Shown here one piece after another: positions 50,050-60,130 of a DNA stretch of 64,000 nt. The DNA lies in NCBI GenBank assembly GCA_965230415.1, contig CBDDKZ010000005.1, forward strand, positions 1 to 64,000, given 5' to 3'. The translations under genes were made by a program, and so were the position numbers. This DNA is from CBDDKZ01 sp965230415 (lineage in GTDB: Bacteria; Bacteroidota; Bacteroidia; Cytophagales; JAAEPT01). The notes beneath the pieces are model-generated. The model made no database searches and was not told the DNA's origin. It saw only the letters and a list, made by a program, of their open reading frames with translations. Each line of letters starts with the position of its first letter. The stretch's first letter is position 1.

Positions 50050-51057
50050 TTACCCACCAAGCTGCATTCTGGGATCAGGTGATACCTCTTGACCTACAAA
50101 ATCACCTGCTTCGTATTTGTAATGAGCGGCCATCGCAATCATCCCGGCATTATCTGTACAGTACTCAAACTCAGGAATAAACAAATTCCAGCCCTTTATT
50201 TCGGATAGTTCTTTTAAGCGATTACGCAAACCTGAATTTGCTGCAACACCACCGGCTATCGCTACCTGCGATACTCCTAACTTTTCAGTAGCTTCTATTA
50301 ATTTACCCATCAACATGTCCACTAATGAAGATTGAATACTGGCACACAAATCGGCCATATTGGACTCAATAAATTGAGGGTCTTTTTTAAGATTATCTCT
50401 TAGAAAGTATAGAATAGACGTTTTTATGCCGCTAAATGAATAATTCAAACCTGGCACCTGAGTTTCGGCAAATTTATAGGCTTTTGGATTCCCCTGTTTC
50501 GCATATTTATCTATGAGCGGACCTCCCGGGTAGCCTAAGCCGAGTAACTTCGCTGATTTATCAAATGCTTCCCCTACCGCGTCATCTTGCGTTGTTCCTA
50601 CGACCTTCATGCTTAAATAGTCTTCGACCAACACAATCTGAGTATGACCTCCGCTTACAGTAAGACAGAGAAAAGGAAAGGCAGGTTTGGGGTCATTGAT
50701 AAAGTGAGCCAATACATGTGCTTCCATGTGATTCACCTCTATAAGAGGAACATTCAGAGACCAGGCCATTGCTTTTGCAAACGAAGTTCCTACGAGAAGA
50801 GCCCCTAATAATCCGGGTCCACGTGTAAATGCCACTGCATTTAGCTCATTTTTACTTATATTTGCGTTTGCAAACGCTTCATGTACAACAGGTATGAGAT
50901 TTTGTTGATGAGCCCTGGATGCTAACTCAGGCACAACTCCTCCATAACGTTCGTGAACGTGCTGTGTAGCAACAATATTGGCACACAATTTGCCGTTTTT
51001 GATTAAAGAAGCTCCGGTTTCATCACAAGATGACTCTATCGCTAAAATTGTCGACAT
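50050..51057 (-). CDS. tsaD: tRNA N6-adenosine threonylcarbamoyltransferase
   Basis: 335 aa, full length. ASKHA-fold protein with ILAIESSCDETGASLIKNGK, the metal motif VNHMEAHVLAHF (HxExH), FPFLCLTVSGGHTQIVLV, DDAVGEAFDKSAKLLGLGYPGGPLIDKYAKQGN, VAIAGGVAANSGLRNRL, and CTDNAGMIAMAAHYKY near the end. With TsaB and TsaE it makes t6A37 on ANN-decoding tRNAs. Divergent from tamB with only 16 bp between the starts. Confidence 0.97.
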   Translation of the reverse strand: MSTILAIESSCDETGASLIKNGKLCANIVATQHVHERYGGVVPELASRAHQQNLIPVVHEAFANANISKNELNAVAFTRGPGLLGALLVGTSFAKAMAWSLNVPLIEVNHMEAHVLAHFINDPKPAFPFLCLTVSGGHTQIVLVEDYLSMKVVGTTQDDAVGEAFDKSAKLLGLGYPGGPLIDKYAKQGNPKAYKFAETQVPGLNYSFSGIKTSILYFLRDNLKKDPQFIESNMADLCASIQSSLVDMLMGKLIEATEKLGVSQVAIAGGVAANSGLRNRLKELSEIKGWNLFIPEFEYCTDNAGMIAMAAHYKYEAGDFVGQEVSPDPRMQLGG

Positions 51058-51073
51058 ATACTAAAAACAAAAT

Positions 51074-54000
51074 TTGAACCTGCAAGTTATTAAAAAACGT
51101 ATTTTAAAGATAATAAAGTATACAATCCTTGGTATAACTACTTTGTTAATCTTGACTTTTGCATTACTTCAGGTCCCATCGGTACAAACTCGACTGGCCG
51201 CGCAGGCAACGAAGTCCATATCAAAAAAGCTTGGATACAATATTACGATAGAAAAAGTAAACATTAGATGGTTCGACGTCGCTGAATTCACCAATGTTAA
51301 GATTCTTGACGAAGACAACACCTCATTTTTACATTCGGAAAGTGTTTATGTAGACTACCAAATTAAATCATTGATTTCTGATTCACTGGTGACACTGGAT
51401 GCCTTAACCCTTAACAATCCCACGATAGAGCTGAAATGGTTCAATGAATCCAAAAAATTAAACATCAACAAATTTCTCAAAAAGTTCCGGACTTATTTGA
51501 AAGGCAACAAAAAATCCAAAAGAAAATTGGTACCCATTCAAATTAACGAACTGGCGGTAATAAATGGTCAGTTTGATTACAGAGACGAACGAAAAAAAAT
51601 GATGTCTGACTCAGCGCGTTTTGATCATAACTATTTTCATATAGACAGCATAAATGGCGTTGCCGAAAATTTATACATCTACCTCGACACCATACAACTA
51701 AAAGCACACCACGTATCTGCAATTGACAAAAAAACCGGGTTTAGAGTGCACGATCTTAATACCGATTTTTTGTTCTGTAAAAAGAGTATGCATTTTGTAA
51801 ACATCAATACTAATGCCGGCCAAAGCTACATCACTAATTGCCTACGATTCGATTATGACCATATCGATCAAATGGTGCATTTTAACGACAGTATTGATAT
51901 TGACGCAAACATTGACAAAGCACGTATACACACCAAGGACCTGGCTATTTTCGCCCCCAACCTTAGATCTTTCAATGATTTATGGACAATATCAGGAGAT
52001 TTTACAGGAAAAGTCAATGACTTTAAGATTAATCGATTCGAGGGATATTTTGGCAGAAACTCACATATATCGGGTGATTTTGACCTTGAAGGACTTCCAG
52101 ATCTCCAAAATACCAGAATGAATATTTTAGTGAAAGACGCTTATGTAAACACCTACGACGTAAAACAGTATTCTGTTAAGGATAAATATTACAGTGCTTT
52201 CAAAAAATTTGGCAATTCTCATATGAAGGGTGACTTTCAAGGTTTCCCTAACAACTTCGTTGCACACGGACAATTTCAAACACAATTAGGAGACTTTGAA
52301 TCTGACTTAAAATTTGAACTCATTGAGCAGGAAGAATATTCCAAATACAGCGGTCATTTGAAAACCTACGATTTCGACATAGGCAAATTCCTTGACCGTA
52401 AATACCTGGGAAACATAAACATGGATGGAAAAATTGCCGGAAGCGGTTTCAAAATAGAAGATGCAAATCTTGATATAAAAGCCAAAATAGCAGACATAGA
52501 AATACACAAATACAAGTACCAAAACATCCAAACTTCGGCTTATTTAAAAAAGGAATTCTTTAATGGAGACCTTTCTATTGAAGACACCAATCTCACTATG
52601 AAAGTAACCGGTGAAATCAACCTGGCTGAAGAGAATGAAGTTTTTAATATCAAGGCTGATGTCAAAAAGGCGCAACTTCGTGAAATCAACCTGACTTCAG
52701 ACTCAACCTTCGTTAAAGGTCTGCTAGTACTCGATTTTAATGGACTAAACCTAGACAGTATTGAAGGAAAGGCGCTCTTCAACGATGTATATGTTTATGC
52801 TCAGAACAATGAATTAAAGTTACGTCACTTTAATTTTGACTCTGAAAGAAAAGGGGATTACCGTACGTTTAACATCCACTCGAGTCTTGCTTCTTTTGAA
52901 GCCGAAGGCAATTTTCAATTTAATCAGGTTTGGAAAGACCTTGACATTCTGGCTCATGAGTACTATTTAAATATATTAAATAATAAGGCAAAAACAGACG
53001 CCTATTATGCATCGAAAGATACACTTGACGCTAAAAAATACAAAATACATTTCGCAAGTGAGCTTAGCAATGTCGAGCCCCTGCTCAAACTATTTTACCC
53101 GGAAGCATCGATTGCTAAAAATACCACACTTTCAGGTGATTTTTCAAACGGAAAAACAACCATACTTAATGCGTATTTAAAATCAGAAAAACTAAAAATC
53201 CAACAATTCGCATTTTCCAAAAATGAAGGTGAATTTCACTTTTCCAAATTATATAACAAACCTAACGTGCTTGCTAATTTCTACCTAAGCTCCAAACGGC
53301 AATCGATTTATAACATAAAACGATCAGAAAATTTCGAAATCCTGGGGGTTTGGGATAAAGACTTAATCACTTTCTCTACCAAAATAAAGCAGTATCAGAA
53401 TAGTAATGCGGCAAATTTACATGGCAAATTTTCTTTTAAAGACGAGAGTATCGTTATGCAATTGGATGACAACTCTGAAATGCTATTGATCAATAAAATA
53501 TGGAAAGTAAATAGGGGGAATCAAATAATTGTAAAAATCGATGAAATTGACTTCAACAATTTTTCCATTTCAAACAAAAAGGAACGCATAAAAATAGAAG
53601 GCATCGTTAATTATGAACCAAATTCACCAACAAATATTGAAGTCAGTAATTTCCAGCTCAACAACTTATCTTCATTTGTGCCTGTCAAATTAAACGGCTC
53701 ATTAAATGGCAACCTGCAATTCATAGACTGGAGCGAGAACCTCACTTTCGAGGGTTTTGTAAACGTAAAAAAACTAGAAGTATTTGACGATTACCTTGGT
53801 GATTTCAGGGGAAAAATCAATTGGTCCAAAAAAGAAGCTAAACTATTTGCCGATATAACCGCTATGAGAGACGATAAAGATATTGGTAACATAGAGGGGT
53901 ATTACCTTACAAAAGACAGTATATCACCATTATTCTTTAATGTAGCATTTAATAATACGGACTTATCCATGCTTGAACCATTTATGTATGGTAATGTTAC

Positions 54001-55579
54001 GGATCTTGAAGGTGAAGTTACAGGTTCGGTAGATGTAAGAGGCTCTCTTAAAGATCCTGACTTTCAGGGGAAAGTTAAAATTTGGGATGGAGCTCTTACT
54101 ATCGATTACCTCAAAACGAGATATACCTTTCAGGATCGTTTATACTTTGATGACGACCTTATATTATTTAAAGACATCACGCTTAAGGACACTGCATATC
54201 ACACTACCGGAAATATCACTGGTTTTATATCACACAAAATGTTCAAAAAATTCTATGCAAATGTGGATGTTTTCCTGGATAAGTCCTTGATACTCGACAC
54301 CAAATCTGTTGACAACAGCCTGTATTATGGTCGTGCTTTTGCTACCGGACATGTAAATTTAAAGGGGCCTTTCTCTCAAATTTATATTACATCACCGGAA
54401 TTGCGAGGTACGCAATGGAGAAATAACTATACCCTGCTTTATATTCCTCTGGAAGAAGAAGAAAATATTGCTCAAAAGGATTATATAAAATTCATACCAA
54501 GATCTGAACGGGAAAAAGTCAAAGAAAAAGAGGGCAATACAAACATCAATCTTTCGGGCATCCGTACCGATATAAATTTTAATATTACAAATGATGTCAA
54601 GTTTGAAGTAATTTTTGATCAAAAAGCCGGCGATATAATAAAAGGGACAGGGCAGGGTCAGGTACATATGGAAATTGATACCCGAGGCGATTTTAACATG
54701 TACGGAAGTTATGAAATAAGAGAGGGGACGTACAATTTCACTTTTATGAATGTTGTGAACAAAAAATTCCTGATTCAACCTAACAGTACTATTTATTGGA
54801 GTGGAGATCCCTATGAAGGGAAATTAGATATCCTGGCAAAATACAAACTTAAAACTGATATTAAACCTTTGGTTAACCAGAGTGAATTTACCGTAGATAC
54901 GCCAATCGATCCCGGCATCACCAGGAATTACCCGGTAGAGGTGGCTTTGAACCTCAAAGGCCCGCTACTGTCTCCTCTAATTAATTTCAAGATCGATATA
55001 TTCAACTATCCCTCCACCGTAGAAAACATTGTAGGACCATTTCAAACAAGGATGCGCGACGATGAACAAGAACTAAACAAACAGGTATTTACACTGATGT
55101 TTATGAAGCAATTTGCTCCCATGTCATCTAACAATCTTGACATCGCTTCAGGGTCAATAAGTAGCGTAAGTGAGCTCTTTTCCAACCAATTCAGCAACTG
55201 GTTGTCACAATGGGATCCTAATTTACAGGTAAATTTCGACTGGAGTGGTTTCGATCCGCTAAAAGACAATATTTTCAACGTAGAATTCGAATATAATATC
55301 AACAACAGGGCGCGCATCACACAGAATAACAACTTCACAAATCTGGATAACGAAAACATTGCCAATGTATTTGGTGAGTGGACATTCGAATACACCTTAG
55401 ATAAAGAAGGAAAAATAAGATTAAAAGCGTATAACAAATCGGGGCAAACGCTAAATACAGATCTGACAAGAAGTACTACCGTTTATGGAGTTGGTTTTAC
55501 CCACACTGCTTCTTTCGACAAATTCACTGATTTGATAAAAAGAAAGAAAAAAGAAAAAGAACTTCATAGCAGTCAATAA
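51074..55579 (+). CDS. tamB: TamB-like translocation/assembly module protein
   Basis: 1501 aa. An N-terminal TM anchor (about 8-30) is followed by an AsmA-like start (QTRLAAQATKSISKKLGYNITIEKVNIRWFDVAEFTNVKILD) and a very long beta-helical body rich in DF-x-G repeats. The C-terminal TamB (DUF490) domain is present (about 1090-1500): GDIIKGTGQGQVHMEIDTRGDFNMYGSYEIREGTYNFTFMNVVNKKFLIQPNSTIYWSGDPYEG. TamB spans the periplasm and is linked to outer membrane assembly and lipid movement. The start is TTG at 51074, since no ATG fits the anchor. Divergent with tsaD. Confidence 0.93.
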   Translation: MNLQVIKKRILKIIKYTILGITTLLILTFALLQVPSVQTRLAAQATKSISKKLGYNITIEKVNIRWFDVAEFTNVKILDEDNTSFLHSESVYVDYQIKSLISDSLVTLDALTLNNPTIELKWFNESKKLNINKFLKKFRTYLKGNKKSKRKLVPIQINELAVINGQFDYRDERKKMMSDSARFDHNYFHIDSINGVAENLYIYLDTIQLKAHHVSAIDKKTGFRVHDLNTDFLFCKKSMHFVNINTNAGQSYITNCLRFDYDHIDQMVHFNDSIDIDANIDKARIHTKDLAIFAPNLRSFNDLWTISGDFTGKVNDFKINRFEGYFGRNSHISGDFDLEGLPDLQNTRMNILVKDAYVNTYDVKQYSVKDKYYSAFKKFGNSHMKGDFQGFPNNFVAHGQFQTQLGDFESDLKFELIEQEEYSKYSGHLKTYDFDIGKFLDRKYLGNINMDGKIAGSGFKIEDANLDIKAKIADIEIHKYKYQNIQTSAYLKKEFFNGDLSIEDTNLTMKVTGEINLAEENEVFNIKADVKKAQLREINLTSDSTFVKGLLVLDFNGLNLDSIEGKALFNDVYVYAQNNELKLRHFNFDSERKGDYRTFNIHSSLASFEAEGNFQFNQVWKDLDILAHEYYLNILNNKAKTDAYYASKDTLDAKKYKIHFASELSNVEPLLKLFYPEASIAKNTTLSGDFSNGKTTILNAYLKSEKLKIQQFAFSKNEGEFHFSKLYNKPNVLANFYLSSKRQSIYNIKRSENFEILGVWDKDLITFSTKIKQYQNSNAANLHGKFSFKDESIVMQLDDNSEMLLINKIWKVNRGNQIIVKIDEIDFNNFSISNKKERIKIEGIVNYEPNSPTNIEVSNFQLNNLSSFVPVKLNGSLNGNLQFIDWSENLTFEGFVNVKKLEVFDDYLGDFRGKINWSKKEAKLFADITAMRDDKDIGNIEGYYLTKDSISPLFFNVAFNNTDLSMLEPFMYGNVTDLEGEVTGSVDVRGSLKDPDFQGKVKIWDGALTIDYLKTRYTFQDRLYFDDDLILFKDITLKDTAYHTTGNITGFISHKMFKKFYANVDVFLDKSLILDTKSVDNSLYYGRAFATGHVNLKGPFSQIYITSPELRGTQWRNNYTLLYIPLEEEENIAQKDYIKFIPRSEREKVKEKEGNTNINLSGIRTDINFNITNDVKFEVIFDQKAGDIIKGTGQGQVHMEIDTRGDFNMYGSYEIREGTYNFTFMNVVNKKFLIQPNSTIYWSGDPYEGKLDILAKYKLKTDIKPLVNQSEFTVDTPIDPGITRNYPVEVALNLKGPLLSPLINFKIDIFNYPSTVENIVGPFQTRMRDDEQELNKQVFTLMFMKQFAPMSSNNLDIASGSISSVSELFSNQFSNWLSQWDPNLQVNFDWSGFDPLKDNIFNVEFEYNINNRARITQNNNFTNLDNENIANVFGEWTFEYTLDKEGKIRLKAYNKSGQTLNTDLTRSTTVYGVGFTHTASFDKFTDLIKRKKKEKELHSSQ

Positions 55580-55610
55580 TCACCTAAATTAGGAGCATAT
55601 TTGTTTGTTC

Positions 55611-56507
55611 ATGAATCAACGCTACAAAGTATTAATTCTTATTGTTGTTTATGTTTCGTTCGTATTTCGGGGATTCACTCAGGACTCTGTACAAACAGAC
55701 TTTTCAAATAAAAGATTCAAAACATTAATTCTAAGTGCATCCGGACTTTATGGAGCCAGCCTGGTAGGTATGAACGAACTTTGGTACAAGAATCAACCCA
55801 GAAACGCATTTCACTTTTTTAATGACAACGCAGAATGGCTCCAAATGGATAAAGTAGGGCATTTTTACTGGGCATACCAAATGAGTGATATTGGTGTAAA
55901 AGCCTTCCAGTGGAGCGGAATTGATAACAACAAGGCATACTTTTATGGAATGCTCGTGGGCATAATTTACCAAACCCCTATCGAAATTCTGGATGGCTTC
56001 TCTCCTGCCTTTGGTGCCTCTTGGGGCGACCTCCTTGCTAATGCCACAGGCAGCGCGTTTCTGTACATGCAATATCGCTTATGGGATCAAATTAAAATCA
56101 GGCCAAAATTTTCGTTTTCGCGGTCCGAAATAGCTCCATTGAGACCAGATGTGCTTGGAGCCACCTTCATGGAACAGGTTCTTAAAGATTATAATGGTCA
56201 AACGTACTGGTTCAGTGCGAACATTAGACTACTTACCAATTTCGAAAGGATACCTCCATGGCTATCATTGTCTGTCGGCTATGGTGCTAATGATATGCTG
56301 CGGGCACGGGAAGTGCAAAATAGTGCCGAGGGGCACCAGATGTACCGCCAGTGCTTGTTTAGTTTGGATGTGGACTGGACACAGGTAAAAACAAAAAGAA
56401 AGTTCGTAAAATGGCTATTACATGCAGCCAACTTCATTAAAATTCCATTCCCGGCTATAGAAATCAATGCTAAAAAAGGATTAGTTTTGCATCCCATGTA
56501 TTTCTGA
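55611..56507 (+). CDS. DUF2279 family outer-envelope protein
   Basis: 298 aa with a signal peptide (MNQRYKVLILIVVYVSFVFRGF). The DUF2279 pattern is seen: AFHFFNDNAEWLQMDKVGHFYWAYQMSDIGVKAFQWSG, YGMLVGIIYQTPIEILDGFSPAFGASWGDLLANATGSAFLYMQ with the acidic D-x-D-like points of the YfiM type. Function unknown; members are secreted and are thought to sit at the envelope. Follows tamB by about 30 bp, so co-transcription is possible. The ATG at 55611 is preferred over the TTG two codons upstream. Confidence 0.82.
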   Translation: MNQRYKVLILIVVYVSFVFRGFTQDSVQTDFSNKRFKTLILSASGLYGASLVGMNELWYKNQPRNAFHFFNDNAEWLQMDKVGHFYWAYQMSDIGVKAFQWSGIDNNKAYFYGMLVGIIYQTPIEILDGFSPAFGASWGDLLANATGSAFLYMQYRLWDQIKIRPKFSFSRSEIAPLRPDVLGATFMEQVLKDYNGQTYWFSANIRLLTNFERIPPWLSLSVGYGANDMLRAREVQNSAEGHQMYRQCLFSLDVDWTQVKTKRKFVKWLLHAANFIKIPFPAIEINAKKGLVLHPMYF

Positions 56508-56521
56508 CGAATAATAAGGAT

Positions 56522-57511
56522 ATGAATTTAGGAAGCAAAGTACGTACCAAACACGGCGATGAAGAAGGAATAGTAGTAAAAATTTTGCCCAACAATTTGG
56601 TTGAAATTGAAATCGAAGACGGTTTCACAATCCCGGTTTTGGCAAGTGATCTTGTAATTGTAGCACAGGAAGAAGCCTCCAATTTCGAAGCTCCCGTACA
56701 AAACAACAACCCGACTCCCGTCATTCAAAGACAGGCCAAAGCGCTGACAGGCATTTTTCTTGCGGCATATCAAGAGCAGAATGCAATTTTTGTTGAACTC
56801 ATCAACAATACAGACATCGATCTGTTCTTTATAGTTCTTGAAAAAAACGATTCAAACACATCAAACACCATTTCAGGGGTATTAAGGGCGAAAAGTACGC
56901 AACATATCACGCAATGGTCGGCACAAAAAAGTTTGAAATGGCCCTCCCTCATGATTCAGGGATTAAAACACCACAAAGATCAATCTCAATTATTTCCTGT
57001 TATCGATAGCCAGGTTCATCTAACAGCCGATCAGGTAAAAAGCAACAAAACTGTATTACCATTAAAACAGGAAAAGGGATTTTTGTACCCGCTGGATCAT
57101 AAACTTCAACAGGAGCCCGCACAGACCGCACAAAAAGATAAATCACCTTCCATCGACAAGCAAGAGTTGGCCAATAAGATGATGGAAAAGGGGGCATCGA
57201 TGGTAAGAGATTATGAAAACAAGGGTCAATTAAAATCTACCGAAATCGACCTTCATATCGAAGCGATACACCCACAAGCGGATACCTTACCTAAAGACGA
57301 AATATTAAAAACTCAGCTTAACTTCTTTGAGCAAAAACTGGATGAGGCTATTTCCAGCAACATGGACGAAATAACATTTATACATGGTGTGGGAAATGGA
57401 GTACTTCGCATGGAAATTCATCGTATTTTGAGTCGTCATGGCCAAATTTCTTTTTTCAAAGACGCTTCAAAAACCAAATTCGGATATGGAGCCACTTACG
57501 TTAAATTGTAG
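56522..57511 (+). CDS. DUF2027 plus Smr domain protein
   Basis: 329 aa. An N-terminal SH3-like KOW-type domain (LGSKVRTKHGDEEGIVVKILPNNLVEIEIEDGFTIPVLASDLVIV), a DUF2027 beta domain (about 70-200), a charged linker, and a C-terminal Smr domain (about 238-329: TEIDLHIEAIHPQ, ITFIHGVGNGVLRMEIHRIL, FGYGATYVKL). Smr domains of MutS2 and similar proteins nick DNA or cut RNA at stalled ribosomes; the DLHxE and HGxG motifs are intact, so nuclease activity is possible. It starts 14 bp after DUF2279 and ends about 50 bp before rnpB. Confidence 0.88.
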   Translation: MNLGSKVRTKHGDEEGIVVKILPNNLVEIEIEDGFTIPVLASDLVIVAQEEASNFEAPVQNNNPTPVIQRQAKALTGIFLAAYQEQNAIFVELINNTDIDLFFIVLEKNDSNTSNTISGVLRAKSTQHITQWSAQKSLKWPSLMIQGLKHHKDQSQLFPVIDSQVHLTADQVKSNKTVLPLKQEKGFLYPLDHKLQQEPAQTAQKDKSPSIDKQELANKMMEKGASMVRDYENKGQLKSTEIDLHIEAIHPQADTLPKDEILKTQLNFFEQKLDEAISSNMDEITFIHGVGNGVLRMEIHRILSRHGQISFFKDASKTKFGYGATYVKL

Positions 57512-57560
57512 AGTCTCCTCCAAATACTTGGCCAAGATTCCAAATTCTAATATATTTATG

Positions 57561-57912
57561 CTGCAAGCTTCCTTATCGCTTCAGTTAAACTGAAGAGGAA
57601 AGTCCGGGCAGCATAGAGCGCCATACCCCGAGAAACCGGGGGCATTAAGGTGGAAACGCTTTATTGACAGAAAGTGCCACAGAAAATAAACCGCCTCTTT
57701 GAGGTAAGGGTGAAAATGTGAGGTAAGAGCTCACGGCTTATGATGGTAACATTATATGCAGGTAAACCTTTTGGGCTGAAAGACCAAATAAGCCAAAATG
57801 TCCCATGAAAGTGGGCTAAGAGTTGCTCGCTCGATTTTGGTGGGTGGGTCGTTTAGATAAATGATAGGGGCTACTTCGGTAGTGACAGAACCCGGCTTAC
57901 ACGCTTGCTTTA
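57561..57912 (+). ncRNA. rnpB: RNase P RNA (bacterial type A-like)
   Basis: No ORF is present, but the conserved RNase P elements are: GAGGAAAGTCCGGGC near 57595 (P4 5' side and J3/4), GAAACGC, the AGGTAAGGGTGAAA(A)GTGAGGTAAGAGCTCACGGC core around 57705-57735, and ACAGAACCCGGCTTAC (57885-57900, P4 3' side). The ends pair: GCAAGC (57563-57568) with GCTTGC (57903-57908) as helix P1. It is the catalytic RNA that trims the 5' leader of tRNAs. A weak hairpin with a T-run (57917-57937) may end it. An antisense open frame at 57752-57952 is a shadow of this RNA. Confidence 0.93.
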
Positions 57913-57959
57913 TCACAAACAATGTCTGTTTTTTATAATTTGAACTGACCACGAAATTT

Positions 57960-59114
57960 ATGACAAAGATCCTAATTGTTGACGACGAAAAAGCTATTAG
58001 AGGTACATTAAGGGAGATTCTCGAATATGAGAACTACGAAATAGATGAAGCCCAGGATGGCCAGGAGGGACTCGAAAAAGTTAAAAAGAACGATTACGAT
58101 GTTGTTTTATGTGACGTAAAGATGCCTAAAATGGACGGAGTTGAGCTGTTGGAAAAAGCCATGGAATTAGGAAAAGAATTGCAGTTCATCATGATTTCTG
58201 CACATGGCACCATAGAAACAGCCGTCGAAGCAACCAAGAAAGGAGCTTTTGATTTTATTCCCAAACCACCGGACTTAAACCGGCTTTTGGTTACCGTAAG
58301 AAATGCATCAGATAAAACTACTTTGGTAGCGGAAACAAAGACCTTAAAGAAAAAAATTAATAAAAAATACGACATGGTAGGCGAATCCGCCCCCATGGAA
58401 ACCGTTAAACAAACCATAGAAAAAGTAGGTCCAACAGACGCGCGGGTCATGATACTTGGCCCTAACGGATCGGGTAAAGAGCTTGTAGCCAGATGGCTAC
58501 ACCATAAAAGCGCAAGAGAAAAGGGGCCTTTTATTGAAGTGAACTGCGCAGCAATCCCCAGCGAATTGATTGAAAGCGAACTATTTGGGCATGAAAAGGG
58601 CGCATTTACTTCTGCAGTTAAACAACGTATAGGAAAATTTGAACAAGCTAGTGGTGGCACTATCTTTTTGGACGAGATTGGAGATATGAGCCTTTCAGCA
58701 CAGGCAAAAGTACTAAGAGCGCTGCAGGAAAATATCATTACCCGAGTGGGCGGTGATAAATCGATTAAAATCGACGTACGTGTTATAGCAGCAACAAACA
58801 AAGACCTCAAAACGATGATTGCTGAAAACGATTTTAGAGAAGACCTCTATCATCGATTAAGTGTAATTGTCATAAAGGTGCCTTCACTTGCCGATAGAAA
58901 AGATGACATCCCAATATTGATAGACAAATTTTTAAAAGATATCGCTGAAGACTATGGCACAGCTCCAAAATCTATCGATAAAAAAGCAATCGAAAAATTG
59001 CAGGAATTGCCATGGACGGGAAATATACGCGAACTGAGGAATGTAGTTGAAAGATTAATAATTATGAGTGATACTATTATTACCACCGAGGATGTCCAAA
59101 ATTACGTGGTTTAA
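57960..59114 (+). CDS. Sigma-54 activator-like response regulator without a DNA-binding domain
   Basis: 384 aa. A receiver domain (about 1-120, phospho-acceptor Asp52 in VVLCDVKMPKMDG) is followed by an AAA+ sigma-54 interaction domain: Walker A LGPNGSGKELVARWLHH, SELFGHEKGAFTSAVKQ, Walker B GGTIFLDEIGDM, ATNKDL, and the R-finger/R-finger-like region REDLYHRLSVIVIKVP, then WTGNIRELRNVVERL. The GAFTGA loop reads GAFTSA. The protein stops at TIITTEDVQNYVV with no Fis-type helix-turn-helix, so it may act without binding DNA. Follows rnpB by about 48 bp. The histidine kinase partner is not adjacent. Confidence 0.9.
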   Translation: MTKILIVDDEKAIRGTLREILEYENYEIDEAQDGQEGLEKVKKNDYDVVLCDVKMPKMDGVELLEKAMELGKELQFIMISAHGTIETAVEATKKGAFDFIPKPPDLNRLLVTVRNASDKTTLVAETKTLKKKINKKYDMVGESAPMETVKQTIEKVGPTDARVMILGPNGSGKELVARWLHHKSAREKGPFIEVNCAAIPSELIESELFGHEKGAFTSAVKQRIGKFEQASGGTIFLDEIGDMSLSAQAKVLRALQENIITRVGGDKSIKIDVRVIAATNKDLKTMIAENDFREDLYHRLSVIVIKVPSLADRKDDIPILIDKFLKDIAEDYGTAPKSIDKKAIEKLQELPWTGNIRELRNVVERLIIMSDTIITTEDVQNYVV

Positions 59115-59199
59115 AGTATAAGGTCTTAATACAGGCATCATTCAATACGCAATATTACCATGAAATAGTCAATACTTTTTTGTATATTGTACTATTGTA

Positions 59200-60060
59200 T
59201 TGAAGCAAATTAGCAAAGATAAAACCATTCCGCTTTCTATTGCAGAAAGTATGATGCTCCTTGAACCACAGAAAAGTACGGGCAAAGAAATGCTCATCAA
59301 TGGTATCAAAGAGTGCGTGTTGCAAGAGAAGCTCAACCTTAAACGTAAAAAGAAAAAAATTCCCGGTAGAGGCAACCGGGGTTATACACTGCTTTTTACA
59401 ATTACCCGGGGGCAAAAATTTGACCAGGAGCGTCCGAATAGGGTAAACCACCCCTTGCTAATGCCATTTTTGATGCACCCCATTATTATCCCACTTCCCT
59501 TTTATGCAAGTCGGGTTATTCTGGAAGTTGGCGACAGCTATTCCAAGTATAAGCACAAACACGTGGCTAAGAGCCTCATCGAAAAGGGTCTCATAAAACC
59601 TTCCATACTCAATGCGCTCAATTTTTATCAATTAACTGAAAAAGGTAAGAAGGTACGCGCCCAATTTATTGAACTGCTAGATATTTGTAACCAAAACTTC
59701 CATCATTGGCTACATAACAGTCCCGAAAAAGTTATCGATATTGTCCGTAGATTAGGAAGTAACTTTATTCTCATAGAAGATCTTTCTTTCAAAGAAATCG
59801 GCCAAAGAAGAATTTCCCTGGCCGAGTCATTTTTAGCTTACATCAAGACTCCCCCAGAAACAAATCTTCCTAACTACTGGTTTACAGAAAAACAGTTTCA
59901 GTCATTAGATCTCTTTAGTTTATTAACAAACGAGCAATTCTCTTTTAGTTTTTTCGAAGAACCTTTCACCGGAAACCTGGAGTTGGGTTTTGAAAATGAA
60001 TTTGATGACAATACCCTTTACAGGGGAATAAGAAATAACCGTCAAAAAAGTGTAGACTGA
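59200..60060 (+). CDS. Protein of unknown function with GPP34-like helices
   Basis: 286 aa, start TTG at 59200. The N-terminus (KTIPLSIAESMMLLEPQKSTGKEMLINGIKECVLQEKLNLKRKKKK) and the central pair VAKSLIEKGLIKPSILNALNFYQLTEKGKKVRAQF resemble the winged-helix-like layout of Golgi-phosphoprotein-3 (GPP34) proteins, but the identity is weak. A repeated basic stretch (RKKKKIPGRGNRG) and an aromatic-rich C-terminus (FSFSFFEEPFTGN) are seen. No TM helices or catalytic motifs. Sits between the sigma-54-like regulator and mrp, 86 bp after the former. Confidence 0.6.
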   Translation: MKQISKDKTIPLSIAESMMLLEPQKSTGKEMLINGIKECVLQEKLNLKRKKKKIPGRGNRGYTLLFTITRGQKFDQERPNRVNHPLLMPFLMHPIIIPLPFYASRVILEVGDSYSKYKHKHVAKSLIEKGLIKPSILNALNFYQLTEKGKKVRAQFIELLDICNQNFHHWLHNSPEKVIDIVRRLGSNFILIEDLSFKEIGQRRISLAESFLAYIKTPPETNLPNYWFTEKQFQSLDLFSLLTNEQFSFSFFEEPFTGNLELGFENEFDDNTLYRGIRNNRQKSVD

Positions 60061-60130
60061 TAAATTTGCCTGTTGGGATTCAAATCTAACGGTAATTTAT
60101 TATTAGCGTGTAATTCATAAGAAAAAAGCT

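Noticed and set aside
57752..57952. Open frame on the minus strand
   Set aside because: It lies antisense to the RNase P RNA and has no start signal or family match.
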